The notes below the pieces were generated by a model, which saw only the letters and a list, made by a program, of their open reading frames with translations, searched no databases and had not been told where the DNA came from. From NCBI GenBank assembly GCA_963697705.1, contig CAVOPA010000017.1, positions 1,612,001 to 1,676,000 on the forward strand: 64,000 bases of DNA, in the 5' to 3' direction. A program made the position numbers and the translations under genes. This DNA is from CAVUCH01 sp963697705. GTDB lineage: Bacteria > Acidobacteriota > Vicinamibacteria > Vicinamibacterales > JAENWD01. Position 1 is the stretch's first letter. Each line of letters begins with the position of its first letter. Positions 34,775 through 43,268 of the stretch are shown piece after piece.

Positions 34775-36717
34775 GCGTCCCGAGCGTGATCCCCGACCAG
34801 GCGTGGACGATCGGCGACTACATCGTGGAGCCGACGCCGGTCGAGAGCGGCGCGTTCGGCACCGTGTACCGCGCGCGCGGCCGCACCGACGGGCGGCGCG
34901 TCGCGCTGAAGCTCGTGCTGTCGACCGACGCACCCGACAGCGAAGACAAGCTTGCGGCGGAGCGCCGCGGCGCTGAACTGCAACAGCAGTTCGGGCGCGC
35001 TCACGGGATGGTCCCGGAGGTGTACGGGTACGGCGCGCACCTCGATCGGCACTTCTACATCGCGATGGAGTTCGTCGAGGGCGGGTCGCTCGCGCACCTC
35101 ATCGCCGCAGGACCCATGGCGCCCGCGGTCGCGGTCCAGCACGCGATCTGCATCTGCGAGTTCCTCGACAGGGCCCACCAGTTCCTCACGATCGAGGGCG
35201 AGCCCGGCAACCCGATCGTGCACGCCGACCTCAAGCCGCAGCACATCCTGCTGCCGCGGCCAGGCGAGATCCGCGTGCTCGACTTCGGCATCGCGAAGGC
35301 GCTGGCGAAGACCCGGCCGGTGACCACGAACATCTGGGGCACGCTCTACTACGCCTCGCCGGAACAGCTCGAGTCGGGCGGCGTGAATCCCTACGTCGAC
35401 TTCTGGTCGCTCGGCGTGATGCTCTACGAGATGGTGGCCGGGCACCGGCCCTACGCGCACCTCGAGAAGAACAGCCGACAGCTCGAGCGCGCGATCCGGA
35501 CGAACGAGCGCCGGGAAGCGCTGCCTGCCTCGTGTCCGCCGCCGCTGGCCGCCATCATCAACAAGCTGCTCGCGTATCAGCCAGACCGCCGTTATCCGAC
35601 CGCGGCGGCGATCCGGACGGACCTCGAAGCCTTCCTCGATGGCCGCGCGCCTGCCGCGACGGCCGACTACGACGCGCCGCCAACGACGACGATCGATCGG
35701 CCGCCGCTGCCGCCACCCGCGCGATCGCCGGCCGACCTCGTGCCGCCGACCGATCCGCTGCCGCTGACCGGTGTGACGCCGCGCATTCCGCTGGCGCCCC
35801 CGGCGATCCCGGCAGTGCCTCCGCCGATCCCGTTGCCTCCCGCCCGCCGCAAACGCCGCCTGGCTCTGCGCCGTGTCGCGTGGCTCGCGATGCTGCTCTC
35901 ACTGGTCGGCATGCTGGCCTTCGAAGGCGTGGCGTGGGTGGCGGCTGAGCGCTTCCGGCAGAGCGTTGATGCGATCGACGGGCCGCACGTCGCCGCGCGC
36001 CGTCAGGACTACGAGCGCATCAGCGGCTGGGGCGTCCTCGATGTCGGGCTGCGCTCGCGCGTGAACGGTCCGCTTCGTCAGCGGCTCGTCGCGATCGCCG
36101 ATGCCGTCATCGCCGACTACCGCGCCGAAGCGCCGACGGTCGGCTCGTCGGAGTGGCGCCAGGCCGACGACGCGCTGCGCTGGGCGCTGCAGCTCGGGCC
36201 CGGCGATTCTGCACTCCGGGCGAAGCAAGCCGAATGCGAGGCACACGTGGCGCGCATCGCGGCCCAGGCACAACCCCGCGGCAGCGCCCAGCGCCGGCAG
36301 TTGTTCCAGGTGGCAATCTCGAAATTTCAGCGTGCGGCCGAACTCGATCCCGCGTCGTTCGATCCGTACCTCGGGATCAGCCGCACCGAGGTCTACGGGT
36401 TCGACGACGTCGACGCGGCGGCGGCGGCGACCGCCGAGGCGGAAAAGCGCGGCTACCATGCGAGCCGCCGCGAGCAGGCGCAGCTTGGCGACGGCTTCCT
36501 GCGCCGGGCCGAGAAGAGCCGCCGGCTCGCCCGCACGCTGTCGGGTGACCAGCGCCGGCGCGAGCTCGAGAATGCACACGCGGCCTACGCGCGCTGCGTC
36601 GAGCTGTTCGATCCGATCGTCGGGTTCGGCAACGCGGCACACAACCTGGAGTTCTGCAAGCGGCGCCTGTCCGGGGTTGCGCACGATCTGGAGACTGAGT
36701 CCGTGGTGGGGTACTGA
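34771..36717 (+). CDS. Membrane Ser/Thr protein kinase with unusual catalytic loop
   Basis: A 648-residue kinase from GTG 34771, overlapping the previous stop (GTGA). The kinase domain (about 14-290) has SGAFGTVYRARG, lysine 47 in VALK, DFG at 171-173, and SPEQ with DFWSLGVMLYEMVAGHRPYA. The catalytic loop reads HADLKPQH (151-158): the base Asp 153 and Lys 155 are present, but the usual arginine is alanine and the metal-binding asparagine is His 158. A Pro-rich linker, one membrane helix (about 370-392, LAMLLSLVGMLAFEGVAWVA) and a helical TPR-like extracytoplasmic domain follow. It sits between the phosphatase and the cell-wall polymerase, as PknB-type kinases do. Confidence 0.9.
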   Translation: MSVPSVIPDQAWTIGDYIVEPTPVESGAFGTVYRARGRTDGRRVALKLVLSTDAPDSEDKLAAERRGAELQQQFGRAHGMVPEVYGYGAHLDRHFYIAMEFVEGGSLAHLIAAGPMAPAVAVQHAICICEFLDRAHQFLTIEGEPGNPIVHADLKPQHILLPRPGEIRVLDFGIAKALAKTRPVTTNIWGTLYYASPEQLESGGVNPYVDFWSLGVMLYEMVAGHRPYAHLEKNSRQLERAIRTNERREALPASCPPPLAAIINKLLAYQPDRRYPTAAAIRTDLEAFLDGRAPAATADYDAPPTTTIDRPPLPPPARSPADLVPPTDPLPLTGVTPRIPLAPPAIPAVPPPIPLPPARRKRRLALRRVAWLAMLLSLVGMLAFEGVAWVAAERFRQSVDAIDGPHVAARRQDYERISGWGVLDVGLRSRVNGPLRQRLVAIADAVIADYRAEAPTVGSSEWRQADDALRWALQLGPGDSALRAKQAECEAHVARIAAQAQPRGSAQRRQLFQVAISKFQRAAELDPASFDPYLGISRTEVYGFDDVDAAAAATAEAEKRGYHASRREQAQLGDGFLRRAEKSRRLARTLSGDQRRRELENAHAAYARCVELFDPIVGFGNAAHNLEFCKRRLSGVAHDLETESVVGY

Positions 36718-36718
36718 T

Positions 36719-39700
36719 ATGCGCGTCGTCGCTCCCGAACCGCATTCGCGAGCGGTCCGCATCGGTCCGGGCAGCCGCCGTGCGCGGATCGAGATGCTCG
36801 GGCTCGCGGCGTCGACCGTCATCGTCCTCTTCGGGCTGACGCTCACCTATCTGGGGAAGACCGCGATGGGCCTGGGCGCGCACGACGCGCTCGCACGCGG
36901 ACCGGTCAACCTGTCTCAGTTGCGCAGCCCCGACGATTTGATGCCGCTGCTGGAGATGTTCGAGCAGCCGTTCGAACGCCGCGCCGCTGCAGTATCGCTC
37001 TACCGGCGCGCCACTGCAGGCCGCGGCGAGCTCGATCACGTCGGCCGGCTCGCGACTGCGACCGTGCCGTCGGCGAACGTGCGCGCTGACCGCCGATACG
37101 TGCAGCTGCGAGCGCGCCTGGAGCACCGGCCCACGCTGCAGGCGGTGCCGGTGCTCTCTCCCACTGACCTTGCCGCGCTCAAACCTGGCGTTATCGTGCG
37201 CACGCCGGAAGCCTTCCGGCTGCGCCTGATGATGGCGGTGCTGTGGCTCGCCGCCGCGTTCTGGGCCGCACATACGGTCCGCCGCCTGCGCGGAACGATC
37301 GGCGATCCCGTGCTGCTGCCGATCGTTTTTCTGCTGTGCGGGATCGGTCTCATGAGCCTTCTCGGTCTCCGCGATCCATTGCGCGACACCATGTCGTTCT
37401 CGGCCTCGATCACCGGCATCGTCGCCGGTCTCGCTCTGCTGGTGCTCGCGTCGGAGGTCGACCTCGAGACGTCGCTGTTGCGACGGGCGGTGCTGGGCCC
37501 ACTCGCGACCGCCGTGGTGCTCGCGTCATTGCTGCTGCTGTTCGGCACGGGACCGGGCACGAGCGGCGCCCGGCTGCGATTGCTCGGGTTTCAGCCCGCC
37601 GACTTCATCCGGCTGCTGGTCATGTTCGCACTCGCGGCGCATTTCGCACGGCGCGGGGAGTTCCTTCGCGAGTACTCGCAGGAGCCCACGGCGTCACGCC
37701 CCTGGCTGCGCCACGTGAACGTGCCTCGTTGGAAGGATGTCGGGCCCGCCGTCGTGAGCGTTGCGATAGTCGTGGCGTTCTTCTTCCTGCAGCGCGATCT
37801 TGGGCCGGCGCTGGTGCTCTCGTGCGTCTTCCTGGGGATGTACGGCGTGGCCCGTCACAGGGGCGTGCTCGTCGCGGGTGGCCTCGCCCTCGTCCTGTGC
37901 GCCTTCGCGGCCGCGTACTACACCGGCACACCCGCCACCGTCCGCCAGCGAGTCGCCATCTGGATCGATCCCTGGAGCAACGGCGTCACCGGCGGCGACC
38001 AGGTGGCGCACGGGCTGTGGGCGCTGGCGACCGGCGCGACCTGGGGCAGCGGACTGGGGCGCGGGAGCGGCGCCGTGGTTCCGGCTGGCGACACTGACTT
38101 CATCATGACGATCGCCGGCGAGGAGCTTGGCTTCGTCGGCCTCGCCGTGCTCGTGACCCTCTATGTGTTCCTCTGCTGGCGTTCGCTGCGCACGGCCGTG
38201 CGCGCCCCTGGCGACTACAGCGCGCTCGTCGCTATCGGGATCGCGCTCACCTTCGTCGTGCAGGCCTGTGTGATCGCGAGCGGGGTGCTCGGCCTGCTGC
38301 CGCTCTCGGGCGTCGTCACGCCCTTTCTGAGCTACGGGCGTTCGGCGATGCTCGCCAACTTCGCCGCGCTCGGCATCGTGATGTCCATCGGCCGCCGGCA
38401 AGGTCCAGTGCGCCCGCAGCTGCAGGCTGCCGTCCGCGTGGTCGGCACGGTGCTGGCCATCGCCGGAGGCGCGGTGCTCGCGCGCGCGGGATGGGTGCAG
38501 CTGGCGGCCGCCGATGACGTGGCGACGACGGCGAGCCTGACGGAGCAGGGGGACGCGGGCTACAGGTTCGCGTACAACCCGAGGCTCATCGCCGCCTCCC
38601 GTCTGATCGAGCGGGGCAGCATCTACGATCGCCGCGGCCTGCCGCTGGCGTCCAGCAAGGCGGACGAGATCGCGGGCATGGCGGCCGCCTACCGGGCCGC
38701 CGGGCTGACGGCAGCCGCCTGCTCGGCGGGTGAGCGCTGCTACCCGCTCGGTGCCATGGCGTTCCACGTGCTCGGCGACTGGACGACGCAGGCGAATTGG
38801 GGCGCATCGAACTCGTCGTACGTCGAGCGCGATCGCGACATCCGGCTGAAAGGCTTCGACGACCGCCCGCGCGCCGTCGACGTGATGAACCCGCGCACGG
38901 GTGTCCACACGCGCACGACGCTGCGCGACTACCGGGAGCTGCTGCCGCTCGCCCGCGATCGCTTCCGCCGTAACCCGGCCGCGGTCCGTGCACTGCTGGC
39001 GCGCCAGCGCGACGTGCACCTGACGCTCGACGCTCGCCTGCAGGTCCGTGCCGCGGTTGCGCTCCGGCAGCGCATGGAGGCCGGCGGTCATGCGCGTGGC
39101 GCCGCCGTCGTGCTCGATATCGCGAGCGGCGGCGTGCTCGCGTCGGTCAGCTACCCGCAGCCGACGGCTTCCGACGTGCAGTCGAGCGACGCCGCGGTGT
39201 CCACGGCGCTGCTCGACCGGACGCGCTATGGCCTGTACCCGCCCGGTTCCACCTTCAAGATGCTCGTCGCCGCGGCGGCGATGCGTACGGGCGCTGTGCG
39301 CGAGGACCGCACGTTCGCATGTGTGCGTCTGCCCGACGGGCGGATCGGCAACTTCGTGCACGGCTGGTCGCGGCCGGTCAGAGACGATCCCATGGACCGC
39401 TTCCCGCACGGCGCGGTCGATCTGCGCCACGGCCTCGTCGTGTCGTGCAATGCCTACTTCGCGCAGCTCGCCGCTGCCCTGGGTCCGCAGCCGCTGCTTG
39501 ATGCGGCTTCGCTGTTCGGCATCGAAGTGGCGCGGCCGCAGACGCCAGCGCGGCTCCGCCGCACGCTGGCCCACGCGGGCTACGGACAGGGTGAGGTGCT
39601 CGTGTCGCCGCTGAAGATGGCACGCGTCGCAGCGGCGGTGGCGGACGGCGGAACGGTGGCCCCGGTCCACTGGATGACTGACCCGCCCGAGCCGTCCGCG

Positions 39701-40006
39701 CCGGCCGAGCGGCTGCTGGCCCCCGCCCAGGCCCACCTGCTCGGGCAGTACCTGCGGGATGTCGTGACATCCGGAACGGGCCGGGCGCTCCAGGCGAACA
39801 GCACGCCCATCGCCGGGAAGACCGGCACCGCGGAAGTGGACGGCGCGGCGGCCCATTCGTGGTTTGCGGGGTTCGCACCCTACGGCAGCGACCACCAGGT
39901 GGCCTTCGCGGTGATCGTGGAGAACGCGGGATACGGAGCGCGGTCGGCGGCGCCGATTGCCGGCGAGCTCGTGAACGCCGCGCGGGATCTGAGGTTGTTG
40001 CCATGA
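36719..40006 (+). CDS. RodA/FtsW-type SEDS polymerase fused to a PBP transpeptidase
   Basis: A 1095-residue fusion that begins one base after the kinase stop. Residues about 20-590 are a many-helix membrane region of the SEDS family: FFFLQRDLGPALVLSCVFLG, TDFIMTIAGEELGFVGLAVL and PLSGVVTPFLSYGRSAMLAN are the RodA/FtsW signature. Residues about 620-1090 form a class-B penicillin-binding protein: GSIYDRRGLPLAS at the start, active serine 844 in GSTFK, SCN at 909-911 and KTGTAEV at 1034-1040. The SEDS part polymerises glycan and the PBP cross-links it; normally these are two proteins (RodA with PbpA or PBP2). The fusion fixes a 1:1 complex. Its stop overlaps the next start (ATGA). Confidence 0.93.
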   Translation: MRVVAPEPHSRAVRIGPGSRRARIEMLGLAASTVIVLFGLTLTYLGKTAMGLGAHDALARGPVNLSQLRSPDDLMPLLEMFEQPFERRAAAVSLYRRATAGRGELDHVGRLATATVPSANVRADRRYVQLRARLEHRPTLQAVPVLSPTDLAALKPGVIVRTPEAFRLRLMMAVLWLAAAFWAAHTVRRLRGTIGDPVLLPIVFLLCGIGLMSLLGLRDPLRDTMSFSASITGIVAGLALLVLASEVDLETSLLRRAVLGPLATAVVLASLLLLFGTGPGTSGARLRLLGFQPADFIRLLVMFALAAHFARRGEFLREYSQEPTASRPWLRHVNVPRWKDVGPAVVSVAIVVAFFFLQRDLGPALVLSCVFLGMYGVARHRGVLVAGGLALVLCAFAAAYYTGTPATVRQRVAIWIDPWSNGVTGGDQVAHGLWALATGATWGSGLGRGSGAVVPAGDTDFIMTIAGEELGFVGLAVLVTLYVFLCWRSLRTAVRAPGDYSALVAIGIALTFVVQACVIASGVLGLLPLSGVVTPFLSYGRSAMLANFAALGIVMSIGRRQGPVRPQLQAAVRVVGTVLAIAGGAVLARAGWVQLAAADDVATTASLTEQGDAGYRFAYNPRLIAASRLIERGSIYDRRGLPLASSKADEIAGMAAAYRAAGLTAAACSAGERCYPLGAMAFHVLGDWTTQANWGASNSSYVERDRDIRLKGFDDRPRAVDVMNPRTGVHTRTTLRDYRELLPLARDRFRRNPAAVRALLARQRDVHLTLDARLQVRAAVALRQRMEAGGHARGAAVVLDIASGGVLASVSYPQPTASDVQSSDAAVSTALLDRTRYGLYPPGSTFKMLVAAAAMRTGAVREDRTFACVRLPDGRIGNFVHGWSRPVRDDPMDRFPHGAVDLRHGLVVSCNAYFAQLAAALGPQPLLDAASLFGIEVARPQTPARLRRTLAHAGYGQGEVLVSPLKMARVAAAVADGGTVAPVHWMTDPPEPSAPAERLLAPAQAHLLGQYLRDVVTSGTGRALQANSTPIAGKTGTAEVDGAAAHSWFAGFAPYGSDHQVAFAVIVENAGYGARSAAPIAGELVNAARDLRLLP

Positions 40007-40404
40007 ACACCACGGGAGTGGCGGCCCGGCTGTGGGCGCTCGGCGAGCGGCTGTACGGGACGGTGAGGCGGTTCTTCGACAGCCCGCTCGGGCCCGACGC
40101 GAAGCCGCTCGAGATCCGCGAGGCGGTGCTCGAGGACATCGAACGGCAGGTGACACCGCTCGGGGGTGGCCGCCGCGTGTTTCCGTTCGCCCGGATCGTC
40201 GCCCGCGTGGTCGCCCCGGCCGCAAGCCGCGGCCGCCGCGAGGCGACCTTCAGCGACTTCGACGCGAGGGTGCGCGCGCGGTTTACCGAACTGCGTTGTG
40301 AGGCGCCGTCCGACCTGGACGTGCGGGTGATGGTGCTCAAGAAGACGCCCGCGGACTGGGAGACCGGCCGGATCTTCGCGGTGGACTACCACGCCCCGAC
40401 CTGA
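40003..40404 (+). CDS. DUF3662 (FhaA N-terminal)-like protein
   Basis: A 133-residue protein starting in an ATGA overlap with the SEDS-PBP gene. FFDSPLGPDAKPLEIREAVL, EDIERQVTPLGGGRRVFPFA and RIVARVVAPAASRGRREATF resemble the FhaA N-terminal domain, which in actinobacteria contacts cell-wall proteins. It has no FHA domain itself; one follows at once in another frame at 40439. The pair may be one FhaA-like protein split by a base change or simply two subunits. Cytoplasmic, no signal peptide. Confidence 0.75.
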   Translation: MNTTGVAARLWALGERLYGTVRRFFDSPLGPDAKPLEIREAVLEDIERQVTPLGGGRRVFPFARIVARVVAPAASRGRREATFSDFDARVRARFTELRCEAPSDLDVRVMVLKKTPADWETGRIFAVDYHAPT

Positions 40405-40438
40405 CCCGGTCACGCGCGAAACGAGCGCCGGACGCCCG

Positions 40439-40825
40439 GTGTTGCAGGTGGCAGTGCTCGCGGGGGCCGCGACGCAGCCGGCCTACACGATCGAGAGCCC
40501 GACGGTGCTCGTCGGCCGCGGCGCCGAGCCCGTCGATCGCGCGGGCCGTGTGCGCCGCAACCACGTCTCCTTCGCCGAGGACAATACCGACGCGGCGGCC
40601 GAGACCGTGGGGCGCGCACACGCGCGGTTCACGTGGGACGCGGCCGCAGGCGAGTACCGCGTCTTCGACGAGGGGAGCAGCAACGGCACCCACGTGCACC
40701 GCGGCGGCACGAGCATCGCGGTCCCGCCGCGCGATCCGCGCGGCGTGCGCGTGCGGTCGGGCGATGAAATCCAGTTCGGGCGCGCGCGAGTGCGGATCAA
40801 GGTGCGAACGATCGCGAACGACTGA
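40439..40825 (+). CDS. FHA domain protein
   Basis: A 128-residue protein that is almost entirely an FHA domain: SPTVLVGRGAEPVDRAGRVR, RRNHVSFAEDN, VGRAHARFTWD, FDEGSSNGTHVHRGG, SGDEIQFGRARVRIKV. The arginine, serine/histidine and asparagine residues that bind phosphothreonine are present. The first in-frame start is the GTG at 40439, 35 bases after the previous stop; the frame is open further back (TRETSAGRPV) and may join the preceding gene. As the last gene of the unit it is the positional counterpart of FhaB. It ends ten bases before a type 1 repeat. Confidence 0.82.
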   Translation: MLQVAVLAGAATQPAYTIESPTVLVGRGAEPVDRAGRVRRNHVSFAEDNTDAAAETVGRAHARFTWDAAAGEYRVFDEGSSNGTHVHRGGTSIAVPPRDPRGVRVRSGDEIQFGRARVRIKVRTIAND

Positions 40826-40834
40826 CCGGCCTGC

Positions 40835-41126
40835 TAGACCCGGAACTCACTTGTGTTGGGTACGGTTCCCGGGTTCCGGGTTCTGGGTTCCAGGTTGGGT
40901 TCCAGGTTCCGCGTCGTTCGTTCCAAGTACCTTGTTCACGGGTTCCGTGTTCCAAGTGCCGGGTTCCTGATATCGCCGTCGCTCCAATCGAGCCTGCGAC
41001 GAATCTGCAACTCGGAACCAAGAACCGGGAACCGTTGAACCCCGGGAACCTGGAACGAAAAAGAACGACGAACCCAACCTGGAACCCAGAACCCGGAACC
41101 CGGGAACCGAGTGAGTACAGGGATTA
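40835..41126. repeat. GGAACC-type repeat element, type 1, copy 3
   Basis: About 292 bases in the same orientation as copy 2. The left end is CTAGACCCGGAACTCACTTG then TGTTGGG; the right end, on the minus strand, is CTAATCCCTGTACTCACTCG. The core at about 40962-41010 differs from copy 2 at only a few positions. The right end contains 41124-41126, the TAA stop codon of the minus-strand gene that follows; the left CTAG is ten bases after the FHA gene stop. Confidence 0.88.
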
Positions 41127-41756
41127 GCGGCACGTGCACGACGCCGAGCAACCCATGTCGAGCAGGCGCATGGCCCCGCTCGACGCCAGCCCACCGCTCC
41201 CGCAGCGCGCCGCACAGGCTGCCTCCGCCGCCGGAGGATCGCACGGGCAGTCCCACGTGCCGGGCCCGCCGTCCTCACGTGTGACGTCCAGGTGCGACGA
41301 CGAACCCTCGGCGGCTGCGCGTGCCGCGGCCAGCTGGCCGGCTTCGCTCTGGCGGAGCCTCCACACCGTACGGCCGGAGCCGACGGCGGCCACGGTCACG
41401 ACTGCGCGGTCCTGCAGCGTCACGCCCGGGATGTCGAGTGGCACGAAGACGGTGCCGCGCGTGTGCCGATCCAGCACTTGCTGGGTGCAGTAGTCGACCG
41501 AGCCTCGCAGGCGCAGCCCGGAATCGAACAGCCAGATCCGCAGCGTCGAGGTGATCGGCGCCGTGTGCCTGTTCTCGAGCATCACCACGACGGCCGGATT
41601 GTCGAAGAGCAGTGCGCGCCACGGATCCAGCCAGGCAGGCGAGCCGCTGGGTGTGATCGCACGTGCATCGCGATCGGCGGCGATGGGGCCGGCGACCTGC
41701 GCCGCGACGAGACAGCATGCCAGGCAGATGGACGCGAGGCCGCAGCGACGAAGCAT
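41124..41756 (-). CDS. Secreted protein with Cys-rich tail, unknown
   Basis: A 210-residue protein with an N-terminal signal (MLRRCGLASICLACCLVAAQ; cleavage near AGPIAA). The middle is beta-rich (VVVMLENRHTAPITSTLRIW, GTVFVPLDIPGVTLQDRAVV), like an immunoglobulin-type fold. The last 45 residues contain eight cysteines (DCPCDPPAAEAACAARC, MGCSASCTCR), suited to disulfides or metal binding. No family recognised. Its stop codon is formed at the end of repeat copy 3, and the last residues may have been altered by that insertion. Confidence 0.65.
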   Translation of the reverse strand: MLRRCGLASICLACCLVAAQVAGPIAADRDARAITPSGSPAWLDPWRALLFDNPAVVVMLENRHTAPITSTLRIWLFDSGLRLRGSVDYCTQQVLDRHTRGTVFVPLDIPGVTLQDRAVVTVAAVGSGRTVWRLRQSEAGQLAAARAAAEGSSSHLDVTREDGGPGTWDCPCDPPAAEAACAARCGSGGLASSGAMRLLDMGCSASCTCR

Positions 41757-41851
41757 GGGACATCATAGGGCCGCCCGACGTGAACAAGGCACCTGCACCC
41801 GACGGCTACAATCAGGATCGCAGGATGGCGGGAACACGAGCGGAGGCGTCG

Positions 41852-42244
41852 ATGGCCGTGCGGATCGTGCAGCTTGGGAGTCCTCGCGCCAGGGGCGAGG
41901 GATTGCGGATCGGCACCGTCCGGCGGCCGCCGCGCGGCGTGCCCAGGACCGAGTTCGCCGCAAGGGACTACTACGACGTCTGGCTGCCCGACGTGGCGCC
42001 GAGCGAGGCGCTCGTCAAGGCGGCCCAACAGGCGCGCAGCGAGCGCGAGTGGCTGGCCTTCGAGCGGCGGTACCGGGCCGAGATGAAAGCGCCGTCAATC
42101 GGCCGGCTGCTCGACCTCATCGCCGCCCTCTCGCACACCACCGACCTGTCCGTCGGGTGCTACTGCGCGGACGAGCGCCGCTGCCATCGGTCGGTGCTCC
42201 GTGAACTGCTGCGCGAACGGGGCGCGAAAATCACCGCCGAATGA
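41852..42244 (+). CDS. DUF488 family protein
   Basis: A 130-residue DUF488 protein. RIVQLGSPRARGEGLRIGTV, DYYDVWLPDVAPSEALVK, then WLAFERRYRAEMKAP, and the C-terminal VGCYCADERRCHRSVL, the diagnostic Cys/His cluster of this family. The domain is widespread and small; a nucleotide- or metal-linked role has been proposed but none is proven. The ATG at 41852 is chosen over the longer frame from 41663 because homology-like sequence starts there. It diverges from the Cys-rich secreted gene and converges on the SLOG gene. Confidence 0.85.
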   Translation: MAVRIVQLGSPRARGEGLRIGTVRRPPRGVPRTEFAARDYYDVWLPDVAPSEALVKAAQQARSEREWLAFERRYRAEMKAPSIGRLLDLIAALSHTTDLSVGCYCADERRCHRSVLRELLRERGAKITAE

Positions 42245-42288
42245 CATGCCGCTGACTCTCACGCTCCCGGCCGGAGCCGTCCCGTGCC

Positions 42289-43122
42289 TCACTTCGGCGC
42301 ATCGAGCGCTGCGATGAGCGCGTCCCTGAGGCCAGAAGCGCCGGCAGCCAGGGGCACTGTGCGATAGAGTTCTGCGCGCTCGTCCAGCCGCATCTCCCGG
42401 GCGCGCGCCTGCAGATCCGCGACGTCCCCCTCTGCTGGCGTCGTCCCCTTCAGCAGCGCGGCGAGCGCATCCGCCGCCCTGCCGCTGCCCTCGATCAGGA
42501 TCATCCGCCGGCCCGCCTGGACGTTCGCTGCGACCTCCTTCAGCGTGATGCCGCCGCCATTCGCGACTATCGTCACCGACGGACGGTCGCTCGCGAGACG
42601 CGCGAACAACCAGTACATCGTGTCGGTTTCGGAGCCCCACGCGTCTGCTGCGCCGTCAGCCGACGGATTCTCGACCGCGACGATGTGCGAGTGATTGGGA
42701 TCGACGGGTGTCTTGCCGCGCGGCGGGATCTCACGCGCGGGCGCGACGCCGATCAGCGGGAAGGCATTGCCGCTGGCTTTCCGCGCAAGGCCGGCGGCCT
42801 CCATGATGCCTGCCTGGGTGCCGCCGTCGCCGACGGCGATACGGCGGCCGGTTCGCGCGAGCATGGCGAGCGCGTCGAACATCCCGAGGAGCTGACGCTG
42901 GCGCGCCGAGCTCATCTTCGAGGCGCCCCCGCTCAGGAACACGAGAGCATCCGCCTTGGACCGTATGTCCGTCACGAGCGCCGCGAGCGCGGCATTCGTC
43001 TCGCGTGTCTCGCTCGACACGTCGATCCGTCGCGGCGATACGGAACCGGCGACCAGAGGCGCGACCGCGATTGTGATGAGGCACAGTGTCGGAAGAACCA
43101 CGGTCGAGAGTGCAGCCGGCAT
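42289..43122 (-). CDS. SLOG-domain (TRPM-like, LSDAT) protein with signal peptide
   Basis: A 277-residue protein from ATG 43122, preceded by AGGAGA. The first 27 residues look like a signal peptide (MPAALSTVVLPTLCLITIAV, then APLVAGS). The rest resembles the SLOG domain of prokaryotic TRPM-type proteins: VFLSGGASKM, RIAVGDGGTQAGIMEAAGLA, FPLIGVAP, then VTIVANGGGITLKEVAANVQ and MILIEGSGRAADALAALL, with the glycine-rich nucleotide-binding turns. SLOG domains bind nucleotide-derived ligands and normally act in the cytoplasm, so export would be unexpected. It follows the frameshifted permease by about 145 bases on the same strand and is read through in the permease's main frame. Confidence 0.72.
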   Translation of the reverse strand: MPAALSTVVLPTLCLITIAVAPLVAGSVSPRRIDVSSETRETNAALAALVTDIRSKADALVFLSGGASKMSSARQRQLLGMFDALAMLARTGRRIAVGDGGTQAGIMEAAGLARKASGNAFPLIGVAPAREIPPRGKTPVDPNHSHIVAVENPSADGAADAWGSETDTMYWLFARLASDRPSVTIVANGGGITLKEVAANVQAGRRMILIEGSGRAADALAALLKGTTPAEGDVADLQARAREMRLDERAELYRTVPLAAGASGLRDALIAALDAPK

Positions 43123-43268
43123 CGATTGTCTTCTCCTGGTCTGAGCGTGCCATTGCACGTAACGACACGGGGCTCGATACGTAAGCGCGGGCCACGAAGG
43201 AGCGACTCGTTTCACTGTCGAAGAAGCCGCTCGCAACAGGCGCGCACCCAGGCCCCACCTGACGCGGC

